A DNA stretch of 64,000 nucleotides from Pseudomonadota bacterium. GTDB lineage: Bacteria > Pseudomonadota > Gammaproteobacteria > Acidiferrobacterales > Acidiferrobacteraceae. A program made the position numbers and the translations under genes. Each line of letters starts with the position of its first letter. The first letter of the stretch is position 1. Shown in pieces: positions 30,735 to 42,221 of this stretch. The DNA is taken from NCBI GenBank assembly GCA_021784755.1, contig JAJYHM010000049.1:1-64000 (forward strand). Reading direction: 5' to 3'. The notes beneath the pieces were generated by a model, which did not search any database, had not been told where the DNA came from, and was given only the letters and a program-made list of their open reading frames with translations.

Positions 30735-33103
30735 AGGGCGGGGAGGCGACGATGCTGCATATCGAGATCGATGGCAAAGAGCTCGCGGTGGAAGAAGGCG
30801 CCATGGTGATCGAGGCCGCTGAGGCGGCTGGGATCTATATCCCGCGGTTTTGCTATCACAAGCACCTATCTGTTGCCGCCAATTGCCGCATGTGTCTCGT
30901 GGATGTGGAGCGCGTCGCAAAACCGGTGCCGGCCTGCGCCACGCCCGTGACCGAAGGCATGAAGGTCTCGACGCGCTCGGAGAAGACCCGGACGGCACAG
31001 AAGGGCGTGATGGAGTTCCTGCTCATAAACCACCCGCTCGATTGCCCGATTTGCGATCAGGGTGGGGAATGCGACCTGCAGGATCTGGCGGTGGGTTATG
31101 GGCGCGATGTTTCGCGCTTCACCGAGGCCAAGCGCATCGTCAAGGATCAAGACATAGGGCCCTTGATATCGACCGAAATGACGCGCTGCATCCATTGCAC
31201 GCGCTGCGTGCGTTTCGGTCAGGAGATCGGCGGCATTATGGAGTTGGGCGCGACCGGCCGCGGCGAGCACATGCGCATCGGCACCTACGTCGAGGCCACT
31301 GTCGACTCGGAACTTTCCGGCAATATGATCGATCTCTGCCCGGTAGGGGCCTTGACCTCGAAGCCGTTTCGTTACACGGCCCGCTCCTGGGAGCTGATGG
31401 CCAAGCCCTCGGTGAGTCCGCACGATTGCGTAGGTGCCAATATTCTGATCGAGACGCGTCGCAACAAGGTGATGCGTGTGCTGCCACGCGAGAACGCGGC
31501 GGTGAACGAGACCTGGATCTCGGACCGCGACCGTTTCAGCTACACGGCGCTGGACGCCGAGACGCGGCTTTCGGTCCCGCTCGTTAGGGATGGTGAGAGC
31601 TGGCACGAGGTTGATTGGGATGTGGCGCTCGAGACGGCCGCTCAGGGGTTGCGGGACGTGATAGCCCAGGACGGCCCGGGGGCGCTTGCGGGTCTTGCAT
31701 CCGCGCAGGCGACCGTCGAGGAAGGCTTTCTTCTGCAACGTCTTGTGCGCGGCCTTGGGTCCGACAATGTCGATCATAGGTTGCGGGAGGGGGATTTTCG
31801 CGACGATGCGGGCGCCCCAGCCTACCCCACGCTTGGTGTTGAGATCGCCGAACTCGAGCGTCTTGACGCTGTGATTCTCATTGGCAGCAATATCCGCAAG
31901 GAACAGCCCCTGCTTGCCCATAGGCTGCGCAAGGCTTTCCTCGACGGCGCCAAGATCGCGGCCATCAATCCCATGGATTTTGCTTTCACCTTCGATCTGG
32001 CGGACAAGACCGTAGTGGCCCCGAGCAAGCTCCCTGAAGCGGTAGGAAGATTGCTTGTTGCGGTGGCGGCTTGTACCGGGACTGCTTTGCCACCCGAGGT
32101 GGCGGCGTGGACGAAGGGTCTGTCCGCCGGTGAGGTCGAGACCCGAACGGCCGCGTGGCTGTGCGTGGCCGAACGCCCGGCGATCCTGCTGGGGGCGCTT
32201 GCCGACTCCCATCCGCAAGCGGCCGTGCTGCGGTCACTCGCCGCGGTCTTGGGCGAGATCGCAGGGGCTACAGTGGGCCGTATGCCACCCGGCAATTCCG
32301 CGGGCCTGTGGCTTGCGGGAGTGGTCCCGCATCGCGAGGCGCTGGGCGGCGCGCGCAAGAGTGGCGGACGGCCGGTGCAGGCGATGTGGGATGGCAGTCA
32401 GAAGGGCTTCCTGCTGGTTGATGCCGAGCCCGTGATCGATAGCGTGGATGGTGGCCGCGCGCGCGCGGCCTTGCGTGAGGCCCGATTCGTGGTGGCCTTG
32501 TCGGCGTTTCGTTCCGAGGCGCTGGATTACGCGCAGGTCATCCTGCCCATGGCGCCGTTTACCGAGACCGATGGATCCTGCGTGAACGGCGAGGGGCGTT
32601 GGCAGACGTTTGAGGCAGCCGTGACGCCGCGCGGCGAGGCCCGTCCGGCCTGGAAAATCCTGCGGGTACTGGCCGAGAAGTGCGGGGTATCGGGGCTTGT
32701 CTACGATTCCACCGCAGCCATTCGCGAGGCGATCGGCGATCTGTCGGCGGTCTCTCTCTGCCACCAACCCATGACGCTTGCCGGCCGCGAGTCGCCGGAG
32801 GCGGGCCTGGAACGCATCGCTGAGGTAGGCTTGTATGACTCGGACAGTCTCGTACGCCGTTCCGAAGTCCTGCACCAGACAGCCGACCGGGGGCAGCCGG
32901 TTCTGCGCCTGAACGAGGGACAGGCCTTGCGGCTCGAGCTTTCCGCGGGCAATACGGTACGGGTGGTGATGGGGGATGCAGACGCGGTCCTCGAGGTTGC
33001 CATCGATAACCGAGTCCCGGATGGGGCCGCCTACGTTGCGGCCGCCATAGAGGAGACTGCGCGCTTGCCGTGGTCCGGGACCCTGAGCGTGAGGCGGATC
33101 TGA
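30731..33103 (+). CDS. nuoG: NADH-quinone oxidoreductase subunit G
   Basis: N-terminal ferredoxin/Fe-S motifs ([33 protein letters not shown]). Confidence 0.97.
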   Translation: MKGGEATMLHIEIDGKELAVEEGAMVIEAAEAAGIYIPRFCYHKHLSVAANCRMCLVDVERVAKPVPACATPVTEGMKVSTRSEKTRTAQKGVMEFLLINHPLDCPICDQGGECDLQDLAVGYGRDVSRFTEAKRIVKDQDIGPLISTEMTRCIHCTRCVRFGQEIGGIMELGATGRGEHMRIGTYVEATVDSELSGNMIDLCPVGALTSKPFRYTARSWELMAKPSVSPHDCVGANILIETRRNKVMRVLPRENAAVNETWISDRDRFSYTALDAETRLSVPLVRDGESWHEVDWDVALETAAQGLRDVIAQDGPGALAGLASAQATVEEGFLLQRLVRGLGSDNVDHRLREGDFRDDAGAPAYPTLGVEIAELERLDAVILIGSNIRKEQPLLAHRLRKAFLDGAKIAAINPMDFAFTFDLADKTVVAPSKLPEAVGRLLVAVAACTGTALPPEVAAWTKGLSAGEVETRTAAWLCVAERPAILLGALADSHPQAAVLRSLAAVLGEIAGATVGRMPPGNSAGLWLAGVVPHREALGGARKSGGRPVQAMWDGSQKGFLLVDAEPVIDSVDGGRARAALREARFVVALSAFRSEALDYAQVILPMAPFTETDGSCVNGEGRWQTFEAAVTPRGEARPAWKILRVLAEKCGVSGLVYDSTAAIREAIGDLSAVSLCHQPMTLAGRESPEAGLERIAEVGLYDSDSLVRRSEVLHQTADRGQPVLRLNEGQALRLELSAGNTVRVVMGDADAVLEVAIDNRVPDGAAYVAAAIEETARLPWSGTLSVRRI

Positions 33104-33106
33104 CGC

Positions 33107-34153
33107 ATGGGCGAGTTAACGGCGCTATGGGGCACCCTGCCGGTCTGGTCGCAGCTTTTGCTGTGGGACTTGATCAAGATCGTGGCGATCGTGGTCCCGC
33201 TCATGTTGAGTGTGGCGTATCTAACCTTCGCCGAGCGCAAGGTCATAGGGTACATGCAGGTGCGCATCGGCCCGAACCGGGTGGGTCCGCGGGGGTGGCT
33301 GCAGCCTATCGCCGACGGCGTGAAGCTTCTCCTGAAGGAGATTATCGTCCCGTCCGGGGCCAACAAGGCTTTATTCGTCGCGGCGCCGGTTTTGGCGCTT
33401 CTGCCGGCGCTCGTGGCCTGGGCGGTCGTGCCATTCACCAACACCTTGGTGCTTGCCAACGTCAACGCGGGCCTTTTGTTCGTGCTCGCGGCGACCTCTA
33501 TGGGGGTCTATGGGGTGGTTATCGCCGGCTGGGCCTCGAACTCCAAGTACGCCTTCCTAGGTAGCCTGCGCTCGGCGGCCCAGATCGTCGCGTATGAGAT
33601 CGCCATGGGGTTTGCTCTTGTGGGCGTGCTCATGGCGGCCGGCACCCTGAACCTTCGCCAGATCGCGCTCGACCAGGCCGGCGGGTTCTGGCATTGGCTT
33701 TTCCTACCCCTCTTCCCGTTGTTTCTCGTCTATTTCATCGCCGGTGTAGCGGAAACCAATCGCGCGCCCTTCGATGTCGCCGAGGGTGAGTCGGAGATCG
33801 TGGCCGGATTCCATGTCGAATACTCAGGCATGACGTTCGCGCTCTTTTTCCTGGCCGAATATGCGAATATGATCCTTCTTTCGGCCCTGACGGCGATTTT
33901 GTTCCTGGGCGGCTGGTTACCTCCTTTTGATTTCGCTCCCTTCACCTGGGTGCCGCCTCTCGGATGGTTTTTGCTCAAGGTCTCGGTGATTCTGTTTCTG
34001 TACCTGTGGCTGCGTGCGACTTTTCCGCGCTATCGCTACGACCAGATCATGCGGCTTGGTTGGAAGGTGCTGATCCCGGTGACCCTGGTCTGGATCGGGG
34101 TCATGGGCTTTGTGATTTTTTTTACGCCGTGGGCTTTCTTGTTTTACCGTTAG
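33107..34153 (+). CDS. nuoH: NADH-quinone oxidoreductase subunit H
   Basis: [37 protein letters not shown]. Confidence 0.98.
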   Translation: MGELTALWGTLPVWSQLLLWDLIKIVAIVVPLMLSVAYLTFAERKVIGYMQVRIGPNRVGPRGWLQPIADGVKLLLKEIIVPSGANKALFVAAPVLALLPALVAWAVVPFTNTLVLANVNAGLLFVLAATSMGVYGVVIAGWASNSKYAFLGSLRSAAQIVAYEIAMGFALVGVLMAAGTLNLRQIALDQAGGFWHWLFLPLFPLFLVYFIAGVAETNRAPFDVAEGESEIVAGFHVEYSGMTFALFFLAEYANMILLSALTAILFLGGWLPPFDFAPFTWVPPLGWFLLKVSVILFLYLWLRATFPRYRYDQIMRLGWKVLIPVTLVWIGVMGFVIFFTPWAFLFYR

Positions 34154-34165
34154 CGGGGGTTCCTC

Positions 34166-34654
34166 ATGAAAGCGATACGGAAATACCTGCATAGCTTTTT
34201 GCTCATTGAGCTTCTGCAGGGGCTCGCGCTCACGGGCAAGCATTTCTTTGCGCGCAAGATCACGGTGCAATATCCGGATGAGCGTACGCCGCAGTCACCA
34301 CGCTTTCGTGGGCTGCACGCTTTGCGGCGCTACCCCAATGGTGAGGAGCGGTGCATTGCCTGCAAACTCTGTGAGGCGGTTTGCCCGGCGCTTGCCATCA
34401 CGATCGAGTCCGAGCAGCGCGACGATGGCACGCGCCGTACGACGCGCTACGACATCGATCTCACGAAGTGCATATTCTGTGGGTTTTGCGAGGAGTCGTG
34501 CCCCGTGGATTCGATCGTGGAGACGCGCGTGTTCGATTACCATGGCGAAAGGCGGGGGGATCTCGTTTACACGAAGTCGATGCTGCTTGCCATAGGCGAC
34601 AAATACGAAAAAGAGATCGCGGCCGATCGCGCCGCCGATGCGCGATACCGATAG
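34166..34654 (+). CDS. nuoI: NADH-quinone oxidoreductase subunit I
   Basis: [16 protein letters not shown] and [18 protein letters not shown]. Confidence 0.98.
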   Translation: MKAIRKYLHSFLLIELLQGLALTGKHFFARKITVQYPDERTPQSPRFRGLHALRRYPNGEERCIACKLCEAVCPALAITIESEQRDDGTRRTTRYDIDLTKCIFCGFCEESCPVDSIVETRVFDYHGERRGDLVYTKSMLLAIGDKYEKEIAADRAADARYR

Positions 34655-34666
34655 GGGCGGGGGACC

Positions 34667-35278
34667 ATGACGTTCGAAGACGCGATCTTCTACTTTTTTG
34701 CGGCAGTATTGCTGGGTTCGGCCGCCATGGTCGTCACTATCCGTAACCCCGTGAAGTCGGCGCTGTTCTTGGTGCTGGCCTTCGTCAGTGCCGCCTGTCT
34801 CTGGATGCTCTTGAAGGCCGAATTCCTCGCGATCGTCCTTGTGCTTGTCTACGTCGGGGCGGTCATGGTGCTGTTCTTGTTCGTTGTGATGATGATCGAC
34901 GTGAATCTGGCAGTCTTGAGGCAGGGGTTCGCCGATTATCTCCCGGTGGGCGGGCTTGTGGCGGTCCTTATGGTCGCGGAGATCGCGCTCGCGGTGGGCC
35001 CCAAACAATTTGCTGCGGGCCGCCTTGCGCACGCCGCCACCCATGTCGCGCATCCCCATTACAGCAATACGCGCGCGCTCGGCATGCTTTTGTATACCAC
35101 TTACGTTTATCCGTTCGAGATTGCCGCGGTCATTCTGCTGGTTGCCATCATCGCTGCCATTGCGCTGACCATGCGTCGGCGCCCGGACACCAAGTATCAG
35201 GACCCGGCCCGACAGGTCGAGGTGCGGGCCCAGGATCGGATGCGAATCGTTAAGATGCGGACGGAGCCGAAGGCTTGA
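34667..35278 (+). CDS. nuoJ: NADH-quinone oxidoreductase subunit J
   Basis: [50 protein letters not shown]. Confidence 0.97.
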   Translation: MTFEDAIFYFFAAVLLGSAAMVVTIRNPVKSALFLVLAFVSAACLWMLLKAEFLAIVLVLVYVGAVMVLFLFVVMMIDVNLAVLRQGFADYLPVGGLVAVLMVAEIALAVGPKQFAAGRLAHAATHVAHPHYSNTRALGMLLYTTYVYPFEIAAVILLVAIIAAIALTMRRRPDTKYQDPARQVEVRAQDRMRIVKMRTEPKA

Positions 35279-35312
35279 CGCCGTACATTCTAATAAACGG
35301 GGAGAGAGGTCT

Positions 35313-35618
35313 GTGGTTTCACTGTCGCAGTATCTGATCTTGGCGGCGGCGCTCTTTGCGATCGGCGTCGTCGGCATATTTCTCAACCGCAAGAACCTCG
35401 TGGTGTTGCTGATGGCAATCGAGCTCATTTTGCTCGCCGTCAACCTGAATTTCGTGGCCTTCTCGCACTACCTTTGGGGGATGTCAGGACAGGTCTTCGT
35501 CTTCTTCATCCTGACGGTTGCCGCGGCCGAGTCGGCTATTGGTCTGGCCATCCTCATCGTCTTGTTCCGTAATCGTCGCACGATCAATGTCGACGATTTC
35601 GATACCTTGAAGGGCTAG
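35313..35618 (+). CDS. nuoK: NADH-quinone oxidoreductase subunit K
   Basis: [31 protein letters not shown]...[13 protein letters not shown]. Confidence 0.97.
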   Translation: MVSLSQYLILAAALFAIGVVGIFLNRKNLVVLLMAIELILLAVNLNFVAFSHYLWGMSGQVFVFFILTVAAAESAIGLAILIVLFRNRRTINVDDFDTLKG

Positions 35619-35622
35619 CGCC

Positions 35623-37584
35623 ATGGCCTCCGCGCTTTCGCTGTATGGGGCGATCCCCTTGGCGTGCCTCACGGGCGCCTTGATCGCCGGAATTTTCGGC
35701 CGGACCTTGGGACCCGTGTGGTCGCACCGCGTCACCATCTTAGGTGTTGCGGTGGCCTTTGCCTTATCGGCGGGATATGCATTGCCACAGGTGATGTCTG
35801 GGCACGACCTGGACGCGACTGTCTATACATGGGGTTATGCCGGCCGCCTTCCGCTGGTCGTGGGCTTCCTGATCGACCCGCTTACGGCCCTCATGATGGT
35901 GGTGGTCACCTTTGTCTCGCTCATGGTGCACATCTATACCATCGGCTATATGCGCGGTGATCCGGGTTATCAGCGTTTCTTCAGCTATATATCGCTTTTC
36001 ACGTTCGCTATGCTGATGCTGGTCATGGCCAACAACTTCATGCAGCTATTCTTCGGTTGGGAAGGCGTGGGTCTCGTTTCCTACCTCTTGATCGGTTTTT
36101 GGTTCACGCGGGAGTCGGCGATCTTCGCGAGTCTCAAGGCCTTTCTCGTGAATCGGCTGGGTGACTTCGGCTTCATTCTCGGCATCGCCGCGATATACAC
36201 GGTGTTTCATAGCCTGGATTACGCAACGGTGTTTGCGCAGGCGCCCGCGGCCATCCATGCCAAGCTGTGGCTCAGCAATCACGATTCCTGGAGCATGCTG
36301 ACTGTCATCTGCGTACTCCTGTTCATCGGCGCCATGGGGAAGTCGGCGCAGATGCCGCTCCATGTCTGGCTGCCTGACTCCATGGAGGGCCCCACGCCGA
36401 TATCGGCCCTCATACACGCCGCCACCATGGTTACGGCCGGCATCTTTATGGTCGCGCGGATGTCGCCGCTTTTCGAACTGTCCCCCGTGGCGCGCGATGT
36501 GGTGCTGTTGGTGGGGGCGTCGACCGCCTTTTTCATGGCCTTGCTTGGCATGGTGCAGACTGATATCAAGCGTGTCATCGCCTATTCGACGCTTTCCCAG
36601 TTGGGTTACATGACTGCGGCACTTGGCGCGTCGGCCTACGCGGTGGCCATTTTTCATCTCGTGACGCACGCGTTTTTCAAGGCCTTGCTGTTCCTTGCGG
36701 CGGGGTCGGTCATTATTGCGCTGCATCATGAACAGGACCTGCGCAAGATGGGCGGTCTGCGGCGTTACATGCCTATCACCTTCGCCGCCACCTGGGTCGG
36801 TTCTCTGGCGCTCGCCGGCATCCCACCTTTCGCGGGTTTCTTCTCCAAGGATGCGATCATAGACGCGGTGGCGCATTCGACGCTCCCGGGTGCTGACTAC
36901 GCCTTTGTGGCGGTGCTCGCAGGTGTGTTTGTGACGGCGTTCTACACCTTCCGTATGCTGTTCCTGGCCTTTTATGGGGAGCCGCGCATGGATGCCCACG
37001 CCCGTCACCATCTGCGCGAGTCGCCATGGGTCGTCACGGTGCCGCTTATAGTGCTTGCCATTCCCTCGGCTCTAGCTGGCATCGTGCTTATGAGGCCGCT
37101 GCTCTTTGGGCACTTTTTCCGTGGCTCCCTGTATGTGCGGCCCGCGGATAATCCCTTGCTGCGCATGGCCCCCCACTATCATGGGGTGTGGGCCTTCATT
37201 GCGGCAGCCTTCGTGTCGCCGCCCCTGTATCTGGCGCTCGCGGGCATCGCAACGGCTTGGTACATGTATATCCTAAGACCCGAATTGCCCGCGCAGATGG
37301 CGCGGCGCCTGCATATCCTCTACGCCATCCTGCGCGCCAAGTACGGGTTCGATGAGATCTATGAACAAGGCGCCACGCGCGCCGCGCGCGCCGTGGGCCG
37401 TTTCCTCTGGCGCGTAGGCGACGTGCAGATCATAGACGGCACCATGGTGAACGGCACCGCGCGTCTCATTGGACGCATCGCGGCCTGGGGACGGCGCCTC
37501 CAGTCCGGTTACATCTATCATTACGCGTTTGCGGTCATTCTGGGCCTCTTCGTGTTAATGACGTTCTTCTTGCACCACGGATAA
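35623..37584 (+). CDS. nuoL: NADH-quinone oxidoreductase subunit L
   Basis: Complex I antiporter-like subunit; LLIGFWF, MPLHVWLPDSMEGPTPISALIHAATMVTAG. Confidence 0.98.
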   Translation: MASALSLYGAIPLACLTGALIAGIFGRTLGPVWSHRVTILGVAVAFALSAGYALPQVMSGHDLDATVYTWGYAGRLPLVVGFLIDPLTALMMVVVTFVSLMVHIYTIGYMRGDPGYQRFFSYISLFTFAMLMLVMANNFMQLFFGWEGVGLVSYLLIGFWFTRESAIFASLKAFLVNRLGDFGFILGIAAIYTVFHSLDYATVFAQAPAAIHAKLWLSNHDSWSMLTVICVLLFIGAMGKSAQMPLHVWLPDSMEGPTPISALIHAATMVTAGIFMVARMSPLFELSPVARDVVLLVGASTAFFMALLGMVQTDIKRVIAYSTLSQLGYMTAALGASAYAVAIFHLVTHAFFKALLFLAAGSVIIALHHEQDLRKMGGLRRYMPITFAATWVGSLALAGIPPFAGFFSKDAIIDAVAHSTLPGADYAFVAVLAGVFVTAFYTFRMLFLAFYGEPRMDAHARHHLRESPWVVTVPLIVLAIPSALAGIVLMRPLLFGHFFRGSLYVRPADNPLLRMAPHYHGVWAFIAAAFVSPPLYLALAGIATAWYMYILRPELPAQMARRLHILYAILRAKYGFDEIYEQGATRAARAVGRFLWRVGDVQIIDGTMVNGTARLIGRIAAWGRRLQSGYIYHYAFAVILGLFVLMTFFLHHG

Positions 37585-37592
37585 GGCCTGTC

Positions 37593-39092
37593 ATGATCGA
37601 CGTCTATCGACACATAGCCCTGAGTATCGCGATCTGGCTGCCTATCGCCACAGGCCTTGTCATCCTAGCCCTGGGCGGCCGTGCGCCCGGCCTTGTGCGG
37701 CCCTTGGGGACGGCGGGCGCGGGGATCACCTTCCTTGCCACCGTGCCGCTCTGGGGGCTCTTTCATGCCCATTCGTTTGCCATGCAATTCGGCGAGCGCA
37801 TACCGTGGATACCCGCTTTCCATATCAACTACGCCTTAGGCCTAGACGGTATATCGCTGCCCCTCGTGATGCTCACGAGCTTCATAGGCGTGGTCGTCGT
37901 GATCGCCGCGGGACCTGCGGTCAAGGAGCGCGTGGCGGAATACTTCGCCGCCTTTCTCATTATGGAAGGGCTCATGATCGGCGTCTTCTGCGCGCTCGAT
38001 GCCATGCTCTTCTACGTCTTTTGGGAGGCTATGCTGATTCCGATGTTTTTGATCATCGGCATCTGGGGTGGGCCAAACCGCGTGTACGCGACCATCAAGT
38101 TCTTCTTGTACACCTTTCTCGGATCGGTGCTTATGCTGATCGCCCTTTTGTACCTGCATTTCGAGGCGGGCGAGACCTTCAATATCGCGTCTTTCTATCA
38201 TCTGCCACTCGGAAACACGCCACAAATCCTGATATTTCTGGCCTTCCTGATTGCCTTCGCGGTCAAGATTCCGATGTGGCCTGTGCATACATGGTTGCCC
38301 GACGCCCATGTCGAAGCTCCCACGGGGGGGTCCGTGGTTCTGGCCGCCATTATGCTGAAGATGGGTGCCTACGGATTCGTGCGGTTCAGCCTGCCCATCG
38401 TGCCTGAGGCAAGCCATGAGCTCGCGGGCCTCATGATCACTCTGTCGCTGATCGCTATCGTCTACATAGGTCTGGTTGCGCTCGTGCAGGACGACATGAA
38501 GAAGCTCATCGCCTATTCGTCCATCGCGCACATGGGGTTTGTCACTCTGGGCATCTTCCTCTTCCAGAACATCGCTATGGAAGGGGCGCTGGTACAGATG
38601 ATTTCGCACGGTTTCGTGTCGGCGGGCCTGTTTTTGTGCGTAGGCGTCCTCTATGACCGCCTCCATTCGCGCGCCATCCATGACTACGGGGGGGTCGCAA
38701 ACCGCATGCCGATCTTCGCGGCTTTTATGATGCTCTTTGCCATGGCCAATGCCGGACTGCCCGGAACCTCGGGTTTCGTTGGGGAGTTGTTCGTTATCCT
38801 TGGCGCCTTCAAGGCGGATTTCTGGTATGCGGTGCTGGCGGCGACCACGCTCATCTCGGGTGCCGCCTATACGCTTTGGATGTATAAGCGGGTGATCTTT
38901 GGCGCGGTCACGAAGCCTGCCGTGGCGGGTCTTTCAGACGTCACGGGTCGCGAACTTACGTTCCTCGCCGTGTTAGGCGTCGCCGTCTTGTTCTTGGGTC
39001 TATGGCCGGCGCCTTTGCTCCATGTGATGGCGGCGTCGGTGCATCATCTTTTATTGCGTCCGGGCGTACAGCTCGGCGGCGCGACTCCCTAG
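37593..39092 (+). CDS. nuoM: NADH-quinone oxidoreductase subunit M
   Basis: YALGLDGISLPLVMLT, VKIPMWPVHTWLPDAHVEAPTGGSVVLA. Confidence 0.98.
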   Translation: MIDVYRHIALSIAIWLPIATGLVILALGGRAPGLVRPLGTAGAGITFLATVPLWGLFHAHSFAMQFGERIPWIPAFHINYALGLDGISLPLVMLTSFIGVVVVIAAGPAVKERVAEYFAAFLIMEGLMIGVFCALDAMLFYVFWEAMLIPMFLIIGIWGGPNRVYATIKFFLYTFLGSVLMLIALLYLHFEAGETFNIASFYHLPLGNTPQILIFLAFLIAFAVKIPMWPVHTWLPDAHVEAPTGGSVVLAAIMLKMGAYGFVRFSLPIVPEASHELAGLMITLSLIAIVYIGLVALVQDDMKKLIAYSSIAHMGFVTLGIFLFQNIAMEGALVQMISHGFVSAGLFLCVGVLYDRLHSRAIHDYGGVANRMPIFAAFMMLFAMANAGLPGTSGFVGELFVILGAFKADFWYAVLAATTLISGAAYTLWMYKRVIFGAVTKPAVAGLSDVTGRELTFLAVLGVAVLFLGLWPAPLLHVMAASVHHLLLRPGVQLGGATP

Positions 39093-39101
39093 GGTGGTAC
39101 C

Positions 39102-40535
39102 ATGGCGTATATAACACCGGTCTTGCCGGAAATCATCGTTTTGACCATGGCCTGCGTGATCTTGCTTGCGGACCTCTTCTGGAGGCGACGATTCAAAGGC
39201 TTGATGTATGGTGTGTCGCAGGCAACGCTCGTGGGCGCGGGCTTCGCGGCCTACCATATGCTGGGCGATGCGCCCACCGTCATTTTCCATGGCATGGTGG
39301 TGGGCGATCGCTTGAGCGCCATTTTCCAGATCGCCATCTTCATGCTGACGATCGGCGTGCTCGCCTATTCACGCACCTATATCGCCGAGCGGGGGGTGTT
39401 CCGCAGCGAATATTTCGTGCTCGCGCTCACAGGTGTCGTCGGGATGTGCGTCATGGTGAGCGCGGCGCATTTCTTGTCGCTTTATCTCGGGCTTGAGCTT
39501 TTGTCATTGAGTCTCTACGCGCTCATCGCCATGCAGCGAGACTCCATTGGCGCGACCGAGGCGGCGATGAAGTATTTCGTGCTGGGCGCGCTGGCATCAG
39601 GTCTGTTGCTCTATGGAATGTCTATGCTCTATGGGGCGACCGGCAGTCTGCGCATCACGCAGGTGGCCAGCGTGCTTGCCACGCTGCCGCCGCACAATCT
39701 GGTGGCGACACTGGGGCTCGTTTTCGTGCTCTCGGGGCTCGCCTTCAAGCTCGGGGCGGTACCCTTCCACATGTGGATACCGGATGTTTATGAAGGGGCG
39801 CCGACTGCGGTGACCTTGTATGTGAGCACGGCACCCAAGGTGGCCGCATTCGCGCTCTTTCTGCGTCTCCTGGTGGAGGGGCTCCATGGCCTGTCCGGGG
39901 CGTGGCAGGAGATGCTCGTCATGCTCGCGGTGCTCTCCATGGGTGTTGGCAACGTCGTTGCCATCGCGCAAACCAATATGAAGCGCATGCTCGCCTATTC
40001 GGCCATTGCTCACATGGGTTTCTTGTTGATGGGGGTCTTGAGTGCGCGTGTCGGCGGCTATGCCGACGCCCTGTTCTACGCCCTTGTCTACGCTTTCATG
40101 AGCCTCGGGGCTTTCGGTATCATCATTCTGCTCTCGCGCAAAGGTTTCGAGGCCGAGCGCCTGGAGGATCTGCGTGGCCTCCATCGGCGAAGTCCTTGGT
40201 ACGCTTGGATGATGTTGTTGTTCATGTTCTCGATGGCGGGCATCCCGCCGACCATCGGCTTCTATGCCAAGCTCGCCGTGATCCAGGCGGCGGTGAGCGC
40301 CGGCTTCTACGGACTTGCGGTGGTCGCGGTGCTGTTCTCGGTGATAGGCGCCTTTTATTACTTGCGCATCGTGAAGCTCATGTTCTTCGACGCCCCCGTG
40401 GACGCCGCCCCACTGCGCAAGGCGGGTGACCTCCGGTGGCTCTTGAGCGTCAATGGCGTGGCCATGTTGTTAGCAGCGCCGTGGGCCGGGACGCTCATTG
40501 CCATCTGCCGCGCAGCGGTACGCGGCCTACCCTAG
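39102..40535 (+). CDS. nuoN: NADH-quinone oxidoreductase subunit N
   Basis: FKLGAVPFHMWIPDVYEGAPTAVT...MLAYSAIAHMGF. Confidence 0.98.
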   Translation: MAYITPVLPEIIVLTMACVILLADLFWRRRFKGLMYGVSQATLVGAGFAAYHMLGDAPTVIFHGMVVGDRLSAIFQIAIFMLTIGVLAYSRTYIAERGVFRSEYFVLALTGVVGMCVMVSAAHFLSLYLGLELLSLSLYALIAMQRDSIGATEAAMKYFVLGALASGLLLYGMSMLYGATGSLRITQVASVLATLPPHNLVATLGLVFVLSGLAFKLGAVPFHMWIPDVYEGAPTAVTLYVSTAPKVAAFALFLRLLVEGLHGLSGAWQEMLVMLAVLSMGVGNVVAIAQTNMKRMLAYSAIAHMGFLLMGVLSARVGGYADALFYALVYAFMSLGAFGIIILLSRKGFEAERLEDLRGLHRRSPWYAWMMLLFMFSMAGIPPTIGFYAKLAVIQAAVSAGFYGLAVVAVLFSVIGAFYYLRIVKLMFFDAPVDAAPLRKAGDLRWLLSVNGVAMLLAAPWAGTLIAICRAAVRGLP

Positions 40536-40774
40536 GCTGTGCACGCTGACGTGGGGCTTGTGAGGCCCCGGGGGTGGCAGCACAGGGCACAGGGCCGTCG
40601 AGTCCGGGCGGCTGCTATCTCCGCTCTCAGGCGCTGATGTCCCGCAGGCACGTTTTTCGCGCCCCACGGCCCGAGTCGTCCTTAGGTGTCATCCAGAGGT
40701 CACGAAGCGTCTGTACGCTGCCCACGCCCGACCCATTTCGAGTCGCGGTAACCCCCCTTTAAGGAGATGAGCTT

Positions 40775-41230
40775 GTGATAAAGAGATTGAAGAAGGCGGC
40801 CGCACTCGTCTGTCTGGCCACCATGCTCACGCCTTATGCCGTTTCGGCCGAGACCCGCATCCAGTCGGACATCGCCTATAGGCGCGAATTGATGGCAGCC
40901 ATGCAATGGAACCTCGTGCGCATCGCTCAGACGCTTCGGCATCAACGGCCCTATGATCCGGCGCGCCTCGCGGCCGAGGGGCAGGCGCTCGCCGCGCTCG
41001 CCGCGCTTCCTTGGGTGGCGTTCGTGCCGGGATCCGATCGCGGGGCGACCAAGGCCAGCGTGCGGATTTGGCGCGAGCCGCGCGCTTTTGGGGCGGCTGT
41101 GACCCGTTTCGAGGCGCTCGCACGGACCCTGGCGCAGGCCACCTCGCAGGGCCCGCTTACGCGCGCGGCGCGTCCACTCGAGCGCGTGGCGGGCTCGTGT
41201 CGGTCCTGTCATCACCGCTTTATTCGTTGA
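40775..41230 (+). CDS. Cytochrome c' (class II c-type cytochrome)-like, exported
   Basis: Signal peptide; single C-terminal heme motif CRSCH; helical Ala/Arg-rich core; GTG start. Confidence 0.75.
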   Translation: MIKRLKKAAALVCLATMLTPYAVSAETRIQSDIAYRRELMAAMQWNLVRIAQTLRHQRPYDPARLAAEGQALAALAALPWVAFVPGSDRGATKASVRIWREPRAFGAAVTRFEALARTLAQATSQGPLTRAARPLERVAGSCRSCHHRFIR

Positions 41231-41242
41231 CGGTCGCAGGCT

Positions 41243-41275
41243 CCGGGCACCGCGCCCGCCGTGGCGGGTGTCCGG
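41243..41275. terminator. Hairpin between convergent genes
   Basis: CCGGGCA...CCCGCC-GT-GGCGGG-TGTCCGG; no strong T-run. Confidence 0.35.
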
Positions 41276-41277
41276 AC

Positions 41278-42009
41278 CTAGATCTGTAGGATGAGCCAAG
41301 TGCCAAGCCCGGAGAGCGCCAGTGCAATCAGGCCGACCCAGGGTCGCGCGAAGCTTAGGTGCGGCGCGTCGGCCGGCGTATGCGTCGATGCCCGTCCGGT
41401 GATCATGGGCCGCACGAGATCGTGGCCACCGATCACCCTATGCAGGACCACGGCCGTCACGTGAGTGGCGATGAGTGCGAGGATGATGTCAAAATTGAGC
41501 TTGTGAATATGGGTCAGGAAGTCGCCTGTGTTCGATCCCACCAGGCCGTTCAGAGGCCCCGATGTCAGGACATCGTCGGTTGCGAACAGCCCGGTGCCCG
41601 CCTGGACCAATAGCGCCACCAGGAAGCCCGCCACCGCCCACCCCCCGAGGGGGTTGTGCCCGTAGGTCGGCTTCACGCCGGAGCGCCACGATTTTATGTA
41701 TGCCCAGGTCCGCCGAGGCGAGCATAGGAAGTGCGAGAAGCGCGCGGTCCGGCTTCCCACAAAACCCCATATCAGCCGAAAAAAAAGCAGCGTCAGTATC
41801 GCGTATCCACCCCACATGTGATAGCGGAGGAAGCCGTGCCCCAGATGGGCCGACGCCCACTCCCAGCCCACTAGGACCGCCAAGGTCCAATGGAATGCCC
41901 GCGTCGGCACGTCCCAAATCCGCGGCCGGTCTTGACTGCCAAGCCGGGGGGCCACCTGCGCTTCACGTTTCACGCCAGACTCCATCTCTCCTTCACGCCA
42001 GATTCTCAT
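41278..42009 (-). CDS. Cytochrome b561 family protein
   Basis: VPTRAFHWTLAVLVGWEWASAHLG...YHMWGGYAILTLLFFRLIWGFVGSRTARFSHF...HIHKLNFDIILALIATHVTAVVLHRV; start uncertain. Confidence 0.85.
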   Translation of the reverse strand: MRIWREGEMESGVKREAQVAPRLGSQDRPRIWDVPTRAFHWTLAVLVGWEWASAHLGHGFLRYHMWGGYAILTLLFFRLIWGFVGSRTARFSHFLCSPRRTWAYIKSWRSGVKPTYGHNPLGGWAVAGFLVALLVQAGTGLFATDDVLTSGPLNGLVGSNTGDFLTHIHKLNFDIILALIATHVTAVVLHRVIGGHDLVRPMITGRASTHTPADAPHLSFARPWVGLIALALSGLGTWLILQI

Positions 42010-42033
42010 AAGCCCACCATACGTTAATATCGA

Positions 42034-42055
42034 CATTACCACGAAGGTAGTAATG
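42034..42055. promoter_or_regulatory. Inverted repeat upstream of b561 / TonB receptor
   Basis: CATTACCAC-GAAG-GTAGTAATG (8/9 arms). Confidence 0.35.
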
Positions 42056-42221
42056 ATACCAGATTTTTTGTCGGGAACGATGGTGTCGGTCGCCGCTCGC
42101 ATGCCGCCCGCTCTTTGTAAGAATTTCGTCACGAATCGCCGACCGTAATGTCACATGGGTACGGCAGATTAGCGCCATAAAAGTTCCCGCAACCCAAAAA
42201 ATAGTGGAGGAAACCTGCACC

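Noticed and set aside
30866-32218. 450-aa minus-strand ORF opposite nuoG
   Set aside because: Shadow ORF of NuoG, no domain signature
34112-34124. T8 run near the nuoH 3' end as a terminator
   Set aside because: No GC-rich inverted repeat immediately upstream; codons ATT TTT TTT
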